From the NCBI GenBank assembly GCA_964030475.1, contig CAXIPT010000003.1, positions 1,108,369 through 1,172,368 on the forward strand: a stretch of 64,000 nucleotides of DNA, in the 5' to 3' direction. A program made the position numbers and the translations under genes. Shown piece after piece: positions 43,790 through 53,118 of the stretch; within the stretch, counting starts at the first letter, position 1; each line of letters begins with the position of its first letter. The notes beneath the pieces were generated by a model. That model was not told where the DNA came from, did not search any database, and saw only the letters and a program-made list of their open reading frames with translations. The stretch comes from Tethya wilhelma (taxonomy: Eukaryota; Porifera; Demospongiae; Tethyida; Tethyidae).

Positions 43790-44866
43790 ATGGTCTTCTT
43801 TGCTGTCTGTCTAGTTATAGTTATCACTACTAGTGGCGGGAACTTCAAACTCAGTGCAGCAGCAGTTGAAATGTACAAGCCTCAAACCTATGAAGGAAAG
43901 TGTCCCAGTAATCTCAGAGAATATGATCAATTTGCTGAAGAACATTCTGGTAATATTGGACCACTGATTGAACAACTCCCTGAGACAATGGAAAGAGTTA
44001 CAACTGAACAGAGTATTCCAACAACTGACAAAGAAATGACTACTGAAATACCAACAGATCAAGAAATGACTTCTTTGCCAACAACAAATTTTAAACCTGA
44101 GACCACTACAGAAACCACTACCACTGAACAGAGCATGGCCACAACTACAGAAGAACCACTATACACTTGCAATGGCACACCGGGATGGAGGCAAGTGGTG
44201 TTCATTAACATGACTGATACCAGTTACAACTGTCCTCTTGGACTCCAACTGACTTCACACTCCAAGAGGACATGTGGACGAGCTCACTCTACTATTTATG
44301 ACTGTTCTTCTACTACATTCAGTGTTGGAAGTTCAGAGTTCAGCCGAGTTTGTGGGAGGATCAGAGGATATCAAGTTGGATCAACAGTAGGTTTCAATGG
44401 GTATAATTCTTTTTCTCGCTTACTCAATGATCAGTACGTTGATGGTGTGAGTCTGACTCATGGACCTGACAATGAACGACAACACATCTGGACCTTTGCA
44501 GCTGGACTCACAGAAGGAGATTCAGTGAGCGAGTTTACTCATTGTCCCTGTGATCGATCAACCTTAGGCTCTCCTTCATTTGTTGGTGATGATTATTTCT
44601 GTGAGAGTGGTACAACCAGAGACTGGTCATTGCTTGGAGAGGGCTTTCACGGAGTATTCTTTCCAGACGACCCCCTCTGGGATGGACAGGACTGTTCATT
44701 GAACAGCACTTGCTGTCAGTTCAACAACCCTCCATGGTTCACAAAAGACCTACCCAACCCTACAACCGATGATATCGAGCTACGCCTGTGCCTTGATAGT
44801 CGTTTACGCTCTGATAGTTATGACAGTGATGTTCCACTGGAGCTCATTGAACTTTACATACAGTAG
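43790..44866 (+). CDS. Secreted cysteine-rich protein, nested gene 6, long linker
   Basis: An intact single exon of 358 residues, the longest member. The extra length is a Thr/Glu/Pro-rich linker (about residues 75-125: TTEQSIPTTDKEMTTEIPT, then TTTETTTTEQSMATTTEEP) between the N-terminal module and the core. It looks like a mucin-like, O-glycosylated stalk. The 12-cysteine core is complete, with SSEFSRVCGR, GSTVGFNGYNSFSRLL and CSLNSTCCQFNNPPW as distinctive variants. It is probably secreted and functional; no ligand can be inferred. Confidence 0.87.
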   Translation: MVFFAVCLVIVITTSGGNFKLSAAAVEMYKPQTYEGKCPSNLREYDQFAEEHSGNIGPLIEQLPETMERVTTEQSIPTTDKEMTTEIPTDQEMTSLPTTNFKPETTTETTTTEQSMATTTEEPLYTCNGTPGWRQVVFINMTDTSYNCPLGLQLTSHSKRTCGRAHSTIYDCSSTTFSVGSSEFSRVCGRIRGYQVGSTVGFNGYNSFSRLLNDQYVDGVSLTHGPDNERQHIWTFAAGLTEGDSVSEFTHCPCDRSTLGSPSFVGDDYFCESGTTRDWSLLGEGFHGVFFPDDPLWDGQDCSLNSTCCQFNNPPWFTKDLPNPTTDDIELRLCLDSRLRSDSYDSDVPLELIELYIQ

Positions 44867-44913
44867 TAATGAATCATGCATCAACTAACTAAGTGCCATA
44901 CAATTACTGTATA

Positions 44914-45080
44914 CCGCTTAATTTTCGCGGATTGCGCTATTGCAGATTTTCGTTGAAAAAGTTTCGCGGATTGATATCATTCGTGTGCGCACGCATTATG
45001 AGCACGCAATTTTCGTTGAACTATTTTCGCGGATAACGTTCGATCTGCGAAAGTTATTAAGTACTACGAAAATTAGGCGG
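44914..45080. mobile_element. Tc1/mariner-type MITE between nested genes 6 and 7
   Basis: Inverted ends CCGCTTAATTTTCG and CGAAAATTAGGCGG (one mismatch) are flanked by TA at 44912-44913 and 45081-45082. The inner sequence is rich in TTTCGCGGAT motifs. It is 167 bases long and non-coding. Confidence 0.75.
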
Positions 45081-45082
45081 TA

Positions 45083-45589
45083 ACAGTATTGCATTTAATT
45101 TTCAAACACATGCACAGTTTTGTAGAGTTTGCATGAGTCTTCTGTTTTGCGTGACTTTAAGTCACCAGTATCGTCTGCATTTGCTATTGCTACTATTGTA
45201 AATTTGGCGAATTGGCAAATCACCAAACTTGCACATGCGCATATAAATGATGTGGCACGCTGAATTAAATCACCAAGTTTAAACTCCCCATAGTGCTAAA
45301 AGAAAATTTGCCAAATATTAAGCTCCCCAAATTTACCCGTTATACGGTATACTGATCAAATTTGCCTCTTATCAATGCTTTTCCCTTTGATCTTTCAGTC
45401 ATGCAGGCTCTATCTTTCCTTACCATTAGTATAAGGTCAAAGGAGAGATCTTGGGTACGAGGCTAACACTGAATCGTCTGAAAATACTTTTCCAAAATCA
45501 ATCTATATTGAATCAGATCTGTTCTGTGTATAATTATGTTAATTTACACAATTAATATCTTGATGGTACCCAATTTAAATATAAAACCA
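45083..45589. other. Spacer between nested genes 6 and 7
   Basis: It contains AT-rich sequence with TTTGGCGAATTGGC and a CGTTATACGGTATA motif (decayed MITE), then a partial hairpin repeat near 45445-45475 (GGGTACGAGGCTA). No gene is supported. Confidence 0.45.
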
Positions 45590-45675
45590 AAATAGCAGAT
45601 AATTGGCCAACCACTTATTGTCCATTCCACAATGAATTGAGAGTAATTCAAGCTGTCCACACCCTATAGTGCATT
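45590..45675 (+). promoter_or_regulatory. Distal upstream block, nested gene 7
   Basis: AATTGGCCAACCACTTA, TCCATTCCACAATGAATTG and GCTGTCCACACCCTATAG are diverged versions of the distal block. The proximal block is mostly lost apart from TTAACTAATTCTCTAATAAA near 45880. Confidence 0.5.
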
Positions 45676-45918
45676 TATGATTCCTACACTGAAATAGACC
45701 GTGTCATAGTGTATAAATTATTTTATATTATATTTATGTATGTTCACATTGTGTATATGTGCAAGTAGTGTTCAAAAGACCCTGTATATAGTGCAGGAAT
45801 GCCCCCACCAAGTATGATTGTGATACTATTAGATCAGGTTCCTTTAGTGTACATGCATACATATGGAGAAAAAAAAATTAACTAATTCTCTAATAAAGCG
45901 ACTGCTTTGTATTGAAAA

Positions 45919-46935
45919 ATGGTCTTCTTCACTGTCTGTCTAGTTCTAGTCATCGCTACTAGTGCTGGGAACTTCAAAGTTAGTGCCGGGATAAAAGTTC
46001 AAAAGTACAAGCCTCAGACCTTCGAAGGAGAGTGTCCTGCTAGTAATCTCAGAGAGTATGACAGAATTGCTGAGAAAATAGCCCGTGATATTCGACCACT
46101 CATTGAAGAACTGCTTCAGAATACTGACAATGATCATGATTCAACACAACAAGCCATTACTCCATTGCCACGCAGAGAACAGACTACCACTGATTTTAAA
46201 TCAGATCCGAACATGCCATTAGCAACAACTACAGAAGAACCACTATACACTTGCAATGGCACACCGGGATGGAGGCAAGTGGTGTTCATTGACATGACTG
46301 ATGCCAGTTACAACTGTCCTCCTGGACTCAAACTGACTTCATACTCCAAGAGGACATGTGGACGAGCTCACTTAGGTTTGGATGACTGTTCCTCTACTAC
46401 ATTCAGTGTTGGAGGTTCTGAGTACGGCCGAGTGTGTGGGAGGATCAGAGGATATCAAGTTGGAACAACTTCAGGATATTTTGGATACTCTGGACTCTAT
46501 CACTCATTCAACGATCAGTATGTTGATGGTGTGAGTCTGACTCATGGACCTGATGGACAACGACAACACATCTGGACCTTTGCAGCTGGATTTACAGAAG
46601 GAGTTCCAAATTCAAGGTCTAATCTTTGTCCCTGTGATGGCTCAACCTCAGGCTCTCCTCCATTTGTTGGTGATGATTATTTCTGTGAGAGTGGTACAAT
46701 CAGAGACTGGCCTAGGACTGGAGAAGGCTTTTACGAAGAATTTTTTCCAGACGACCCCCTCTGGGATGGACAGGACTGTTCATCCACTAGCACATGCTGT
46801 CATTTCAACAACCCTCCATGGTTCACAAAGGACCTACCCAACCCTACAACTGATGATATCGAGCTATGCCTGTGTTTAACTGATTCCTTCCCTCTCAGTG
46901 ATGTTGCACTAGAACTCATTGAACTTTACATATAA
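45919..46935 (+). CDS. Secreted cysteine-rich protein, nested gene 7
   Basis: An intact single exon of 338 residues. The signal peptide MVFFTVCLVLVIATSAG is followed by a diverged start (GIKVQKYKPQTFEGECPAS), a linker of about 40 residues with TPLPRREQTTTDF, then the core. Small changes from the family pattern are FIDMTDASYN, EYGRVCGR and CCHFNNPPW; cysteines are preserved. It ends ELIELYI, two residues short of the other copies. It is the last complete member before HERC1 exon 6. Confidence 0.86.
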   Translation: MVFFTVCLVLVIATSAGNFKVSAGIKVQKYKPQTFEGECPASNLREYDRIAEKIARDIRPLIEELLQNTDNDHDSTQQAITPLPRREQTTTDFKSDPNMPLATTTEEPLYTCNGTPGWRQVVFIDMTDASYNCPPGLKLTSYSKRTCGRAHLGLDDCSSTTFSVGGSEYGRVCGRIRGYQVGTTSGYFGYSGLYHSFNDQYVDGVSLTHGPDGQRQHIWTFAAGFTEGVPNSRSNLCPCDGSTSGSPPFVGDDYFCESGTIRDWPRTGEGFYEEFFPDDPLWDGQDCSSTSTCCHFNNPPWFTKDLPNPTTDDIELCLCLTDSFPLSDVALELIELYI

Positions 46936-47482
46936 GTAATCAAAAAATTTATTCTTTTGAACATTTTTTAGCTATATACAATATATGACCTGGTTAGTCC
47001 ATTGAAACCACACTGTCCTGCATGATTGGGGAAATGATTTTCAAAATTTTTATTATTTGATTTTCATGGTTCACAGATTGCGGAAAATCTGCAAAAATTT
47101 ATATTCCACAAATATATTTTTTATACGGTATGATTGTACAGTATATCAAACTGTGCATTTTATGTTATAGTCTCTACATGTAATATACACATACCTGCCG
47201 CTAGTTTTATAGAATTTAAGTCTACTGTTTTGAGTTAGTTGTTCACCAATTTGGCTATAATAGAACTATCCAGTTAACTTTGTTTACTTGTGTGTAAACA
47301 ATAACACAAAACAAACGGAAACAATCGCCGACTGCATATTGTTTTCTATGCATGCATATAATAGTTTCATTAAACTGCTAAAAACAGAATATAATAATGC
47401 AAAAATTATATAAGTAAAACATATTTGTTTATTACACTTGAATTCTTGGATTTACGGTATTGTTGATGTCTTGTCTCTACAG
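46936..47482. other. End of HERC1 intron 5
   Basis: There is no gene. A partial MITE-like piece lies near 47030-47135 (TTTTATACGGTA). The intron ends with TTGTCTCTACAG. Confidence 0.5.
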
Positions 47483-48688
47483 GTAACTATGGTAAACTGG
47501 GCCATGGTGATAACGTCACTTCAAAAGTTCCCAAACTGATTGCTGCATTTGCTGGCAAGGTACGGCTATGTTGATAATCATGTTATGGTCTAAGACGACC
47601 ATGTGTGTGTGTGTGTGTGTGTGTTTGTGTGTGTGTTTATGTATATATGTATGTATGTGTGTGTGTGTGTGTGTGTGTGTACTCATATTTGCATTATTGG
47701 TTTAATCCTTGACTCTTCCTGTATAGGTGATTCGTCACGTGGCATGTGGCAACCGTCACAGTGCTGCAGTGACTGTAGATGGAGAGCTGTACACATGGGG
47801 AGAGGGAGATCATGGAAGACTGGGTATGTATGTACTACTGAGGAAATTTGTAGGATTGAGTGTATCCCACAAGTACTTTACTATCCATTCCATACATCTT
47901 TTGATGGAAACTGTCATACATTACAAGTTACTAGGCTTTTCTTTTTTATAGTAACAAGTTTTAACCGCATGTTTTTGCAAATTTTTAATTCCACTTTTTT
48001 CTTTCTTTCTCTTTTGTTCTTCTGGAAACATTCTCGTAAAATGATTTAGGGATCCCTAGATTCTCATTATTTTTTGAAAGTACTGACCATCAATTTCTAC
48101 ACTATTTTGAGATTTTTACCATACCTGCACACATACTATGATGTGACAAGCAATATTCATGCAGGCCACGGCAACACCACCAGTCACAAGTCTCCAACCA
48201 AGGTGGACAACATCCAGCCGGTCCAACAGGTCGCTTGTGGTGTGGCTCACACCCTGGCCCTCTCCATGGACGGTCTCACCGTGTGGTCCTTTGGATCGGG
48301 CGACTCGGGCAAGTTGGGACACGGAGATACGAGTCGTGTGGTCACACCCAAGGTGGGCATTAAAGGAACTGTGTCACTATATAAGCACTGTTTTGTTACC
48401 AAAAATAAAATGCGTGACGTTTTGTGACATTTTTTGTTGACAAATGCGCAATATACGTACATACACGGGGCTAATACCCGGGCGTGGTACCCAGATCGCG
48501 GATATCGCGCAAAAAACAAAACAAAAAACGTCACAAACGGTCATAGAGCATCATAAAATGTCACACATTTTATTTTTAGTAACAAAACACCGCTTATATA
48601 GTGACACAGTTCCTTTAAGTCGTATTTGTACCTGCTATGTTCATCTTGATCTGATCTTCTGTACCCCAGGCCATTGAAGCACTCCGAG
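47483..48688 (+). CDS. HERC1-like E3 ligase, exons 6-9 (RCC1 repeats)
   Basis: Exons are inferred at 47483-47559, 47727-47823, 48165-48352 and 48670-48688. They continue exon 5 in phase: [11 protein letters not shown], then [19 protein letters not shown] with [13 protein letters not shown], then [15 protein letters not shown] and [19 protein letters not shown], then AIEALRG. These are consecutive RCC1 blades with the same order as human HERC1 ([54 protein letters not shown]). A GT microsatellite lies in the intron before exon 7. The next blade exons are not found. Confidence 0.92.
48364..48614. mobile_element. piggyBac-type MITE with TTAA duplication
   Basis: Inverted ends AGGAACTGTGTCACTATATA and its complement extend about 55-60 bases with few mismatches. 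They are flanked by TTAA at 48360-48363 and 48615-48618. It is 251 bases long, non-coding, and inserted in the HERC1 intron between exons 8 and 9. One more end-like sequence occurs at 51746-51800. Confidence 0.85.
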
Positions 48689-49149
48689 GTATGAATATTT
48701 AATCTGTTGGGAGGTACAGACATCTCTCATTGCATAAGGGAGTGAAATGCATTTATCCTATGTAATAATCTATTTGAATGATTTATAATTTCTGAGCTAC
48801 TAGCATATATTCACTTGAAATGTGATTAGAAGGGCTATAGCTTGATGTAGATTGATGCCTTTTGAGATGTGCATACCTTAATAAGTAAAGAGCAGACAAT
48901 CGTGTGGATAATTGTATGAAAGCATAGCGTCATATGGCAATTAAACTATACACTGTATGTAACAGTAACTTAATATACACTGCGTTATTATGCTCACTTC
49001 AATGATTGAGACCCAGTCTATCAGGAGTGCGTTGTTCTTTAAAGATGAAGTCATTATCACCATCTCAGTAGATGGGCATGTAGCCTGTTTACAGTGAGAA
49101 GCAGGCACTGCATAGTACGAATACATGTGTGTCCACTCTATTGTATTGC
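48689..49149. other. HERC1 intron sequence
   Basis: No gene or clear repeat is supported. Confidence 0.4.
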
Positions 49150-49157
49150 CTCATCGA

Positions 49158-49616
49158 TAGGCCTTGATAGATTATGCTCAAGACTCTGCCTATTTTTCTT
49201 TTCTTTTATGCTCAAAGAATGCCCCTATTATGCTCCAAACTCTGCCTATTATGCTTCTCAAGTTGGCTATTATGCTAATAGCTACCAAAATAATAATTAT
49301 TATGTCGCAGAAATTATCAATTTTCAATGAGCGGAAGCACATACAAATTGAAAGACTTCAGTTTCAGCAGCCACCTATATTGTCGATTACTCATTAATTC
49401 TTTAGTATTCCTTTGAAGAAGCAGGTTGACTCACTCACAAAGTGTGCATTAACTCTACAGGGAATTCAATCTAGTCAAATATTGCTTATTCAACAAAATA
49501 CAAGCCCATTATGCTCGAATAGTCACAAATTTGAGCCTATTATGCTAGCATTATTCTTGATGCTCAAGAGTACCTATTATGCTCGAAATTATGCTGGCAT
49601 AATCTATCAAGGCCTA
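49158..49616. mobile_element. hAT-type MITE with 8-base target duplication
   Basis: Inverted ends TAGGCCTTGATAGATTATGC and its complement are flanked by CTCATCGA on both sides (49150-49157 and 49617-49624). An 8-base duplication and a TAGG-type end fit the hAT superfamily. The interior is made of CCTATTATGCTC-like subrepeats. Partial relatives lie in the inverted repeat arms near 24995-25190 and 27730-27940. Confidence 0.85.
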
Positions 49617-49798
49617 CTCATCGAGTATCATAAAGGTTACATAATTTACTTTAACCCTATGAAATAATCCATTGTAATAGTTTGCAATTAACTTCCGAGT
49701 TACTCGCATATTTATTTGAAATGTGGTTAGAAGGGCAATAGCTAGATATAGATTGATGCTTTCTGGTTTACTATCTGTACACTGCTGAATCAAAAACC

Positions 49799-49990
49799 AT
49801 ATCTCATTTCACTGTCTGTCTAGTTTTAGTCATCATCACTTCCGCTGGGAACTTTACACTCAGTTCAGCAGTTGACACGTACAAGCCTCAACCCTTGGAA
49901 GGAGAGTGTCCTAGTGGTGATGAACTCAAGCAAAAAGTATTACGTTATATAGGACCACTGATTGAACAGCTGCCTGAGACAATAGCATGA
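49799..49990 (+). pseudogene. Secreted cysteine-rich protein remnant (eighth copy)
   Basis: Sequence matching the family from the signal peptide (FTVCLVLVIITSAGNF) through YKPQPLEGECPSG to IGPLIEQLPETIA, followed by a TGA. The start codon has become ATA and the core is absent because the contig ends at the single N at 50000. It lies downstream of HERC1 exon 9, outside the intron with the other seven copies. Confidence 0.8.
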
Positions 49991-50464
49991 TCAACAACTN
50001 TAGAGTCTGAGTATTTAATTCTGTATATAAGTGGTTTGATAGTAATGTTTTTACATTCATTGTAGATTGGGAAAATTTGCTTAAATGATTCGGTACTGCC
50101 ATTCTGTGCAAACAGTTATGATTGCCCCAAATTGGACAAAATTTCCCCAAAATTGTTCAATTTTGGGATAATCATAGCTTAACTATATCACTAGGATCTT
50201 GAGAGCTATTCTGAATCAGTGAATGATTCATTTAGTTACAGACAATTTTTATGGTGATAATTCAAATGCAAACACATACTCTATCCTTTTGTTTTTTAGT
50301 ACCAACCCCTTTAGTTTTTTGAAATCAATTGTCCAAAAATGGATACCATGCACCTTAAATAATAAATGAATACAAAAAATGTTTAACGTTTGATTTGAAG
50401 TTGTACTTGTAGATCGGTATAGTGTGCACTATTTGAAATTTACTCTCTGTAGCTGGATGGTAGA

Positions 50465-51003
50465 TACAGCTACAGAGGCATCAGCGAGTGGTTCAGCTAG
50501 GAAGGTCTGCAGCAGACGACCATTGTTTAGTATCGATTTCCACTGTCGCCATTGTATTCTTAGCCTCATCATATCCACCAGCAACTACCGTAAATCGGGA
50601 AAATTTTGTAGTTGATAAATTTTTGTTGTTGCTGCAGAGTATGAAAATTAAATGCACGAAAAATTGCAAAATATAGTGAGTGGGGCTGCGTAACACGGCG
50701 ATGCTACGAAAATTTAACGTATGAAAATTTTGCAATTTACGGTATCAGAGCCTGTCCAATGCACACTACTAATGTGTGTGATCTTTTGGTGGGCATTGGT
50801 GGGAATACTTCTGTCCATTTCTTACTCCCTCCTTCCTCGGTGAGGCTGAAGAGCTTATCAGTCACATTACCACCGTTAGCACTGTCCTTCTCACTAATGG
50901 CAGTTAGAGAGTTAATTTTGATGGCTACTAAAGAACCGATTCCAAAGTTAGATGGATAGTCTGGAAGTTGTTCCTATGACTTATTTCTGGAGTTGTAGGC
51001 ATG
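50465..51003 (-). pseudogene. Kelch-repeat gene fragment, N-terminal half, broken
   Basis: Minus-strand kelch motifs read EQLPDYPSNFG, TDKLFSLTEEGGSKKWTEVF with PPMPTKRSHTLVVC, then VAGGYDEAKNTMATVE with QWSSAADLP. A tryptophan codon expected before EQLPDYP is TAG. A 155-base MITE interrupts the strand between GQALI and VAGG. Four extra bases (AGCT) follow AADLP, after which EPLADASVAV resumes in another frame. It resembles a large kelch family I associate with sponges; the original role is unknown. Confidence 0.75.
50588..50742. mobile_element. Tc1/mariner-type MITE inside the kelch fragment
   Basis: Inverted ends CCGTAAATCGGGAAAATTTT and CCGTAAATTGCAAAATTTTC (reverse strand) are flanked by TA at 50586-50587 and 50743-50744. 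Removing the element and one TA brings kelch codons L, I, V, A, G, G into one frame, so the insertion site is well defined. Confidence 0.85.
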
Positions 51004-51128
51004 AACTGCGCTTCTAAAATAGAGCATATATAGTTTCAAAATTACTGACAGATACACAGAGCCATTAAATTACTTTAAGACATGGTATAATTAAGATAAC
51101 TAAAAAAATTTTCAATTTGACCTCTTCT

Positions 51129-51507
51129 CTAGACAACTGTTGCTATTTCTACCAAGTCAGTTTCGCTGTTCCATCTACTAGTAGTGAAGCCACCCACCAC
51201 CATTAGTTCATTGGTGGGGAGAACAGCTGCAAAACACAGCCATCGACTAGTATTCATCTGACTGATGACCTCCCATGTGTTGGAGATGGGATGGTATTGA
51301 TAAACATATGAAATGGGTCTGTCTTTGGGATTCTTGCCACCAATAGCTAACAGTTGATCATGAAGTGTGATGCAAGTAGATTCTGTAACTGGGAGATCAG
51401 CAACTTTGCTCCATACAGTAGATCTGGATGGACTGGTTAGTGTTAGAGATTGAGTTAAACGTTCTCCTAGTGATCTTAACTGACAAGACAGGAAGAGGTC
51501 AGCAAGG
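51129..51507 (-). pseudogene. Kelch-repeat gene fragment, C-terminal half
   Basis: An open minus-strand frame from the N join at 51508 to TAG at 51129 contains SLGERLTQSLTL, VWSKVADLPVTESTC, LLAIGGKNPKDRPISYVYQY, TWEVISQMNTSRWLCFAAVL and ELMVVGGFTTSRWNSETDL. These are typical kelch blades (GG, Y, W spacing). It lies upstream (minus strand) of an N-terminal half, so the two pieces come from different copies or from a rearrangement. The 5' part is missing at the join; the piece itself has no break. Confidence 0.75.
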
Positions 51508-51508
51508 N

Positions 51509-52285
51509 ATCTCTAGAATGGACAGTACGTAGCAACTCTGAAGACTAAGATTGACTAGTCATATACCTATCTTGTTTGTTGTGTGAGGTGTCTAAGTGTC
51601 TTCTGTGGGTCTTTTTCTCTTGCCTAGAATCACGAATGGTATTGGCTCATGTGAATAGTTTCACAAATATTTATTCCTAATATGGTAAAGTCATAATTAT
51701 AGCAAACTTGTTTTACCATATACTGCTTACTCATACCTACTTATTAAAAGAACTGTGTCCTTACATAAGCACTGTTTTGTTACTAAAAATATTAAACATG
51801 ACCAGAATTCTTACAATTTAAGTGTGCCTAATGGTGCAGCTAAGGTTGTAACAGCAACTGACCACATTCTTGCAATTACGGTAACAGATGGGCCCTATAC
51901 ACATGGAGCAAGTATGCACATTTCTGAGGCCCATAAAAATCACCACTATTTCCATTTTGAGCATCTATTACAAATTATACTGATACAGTTACTTTAACTT
52001 ACATGCACTGTTTTCACAAATTAAGTATTATCTGTAAAACTTGTTCAACAAAAATTATGTCCTGATATAGGTGTGCACATGCAAACCAAAACGATTCCTG
52101 AATGAAAATTTACAAAAATTCTCTCTGTAAAAATTAAGTAACCTCTAAAACAATATGCAGTATACACTCACTGTAACAAAAGGCCTATATACAATATGGT
52201 ATCATGTAAATTAAGTACATGTGTAAATTCAAACACACTTTAATACTCGTACATACTTCCTTCCCCCCCTCCCCTCACAATGCAG
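51509..52285. other. HERC1 intron-like sequence with a decayed RCC1-like stretch
   Basis: At about 51815-51915 the plus strand reads AAKVVTATDHILAITVTDG followed by PYTHGAS. This loosely resembles an RCC1 blade (V-x-HTLAITxDGxVYTWG), but it lacks the GW/WG residues and splice sites. It may be a relic exon or chance. A piggyBac-MITE end lies at 51746-51800. Confidence 0.35.
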
Positions 52286-53072
52286 CTAGCCTACCTCAGA
52301 GGTGACACCCTCCCTGAAGGTTCTCTGGTGTTGGGCTCTCCCCTCATGAAGAGCTTTGAGGAGTTCATTTTAGGTGTCTACATCAATATTCTCGGCCTGG
52401 TGGAATACTACCTTGATGGACTGGAACCAACCGATCACCTCACACTGGTGGAAGGGGTAAGTGGTGTATTAAAAAAGTATACAGATTTTATTTATTTAAC
52501 ATGCATGTTTTTACATCCTTAATTTCATGCAGTGTTTATGGTTGTGTACTTTTACATAGTGATGACCTTTACCGTTTAAATTGTCATAGAAGACTAAATT
52601 GTGGAAACTTTTCCCAAACTATGCTTCCATAATAATAGCTATCTAATAATAGGAGTCACTGCATACATACTTTCATCTTTACGTACATACATGCACAGTA
52701 CATGATTGTATGTGGTGGCCTGATTCGTCATTTTGTTGTGATTTTGGGTTGTTTACATTGCATTAAATTCTCCATTTGTTCACCAACAGGAGAAGGAGTG
52801 TGTGCGAATCCATTTCTCCACCTTCCACTGGATGTTGAAGGAGTACTCCATGACCCTTCTCTCCACCATGGCTGAGCTGGCTCTCTCCCATAAAGACAAA
52901 CCAGAGACCTACCTTGCCGAAAAGAAAGGTTTAGCGATTATTCACTGTAGATACACCATGTTAAATTGTTAATTCCTGTATACTGGTGGGTGTATTCGTA
53001 CAATGCATAAGTATGCAAATGTGCTTATAGACAATTAGCTCTCTAAATAGAGCGCCCCTCCCCCCTCCTCAT

Positions 53073-53118
<46 letters not shown>

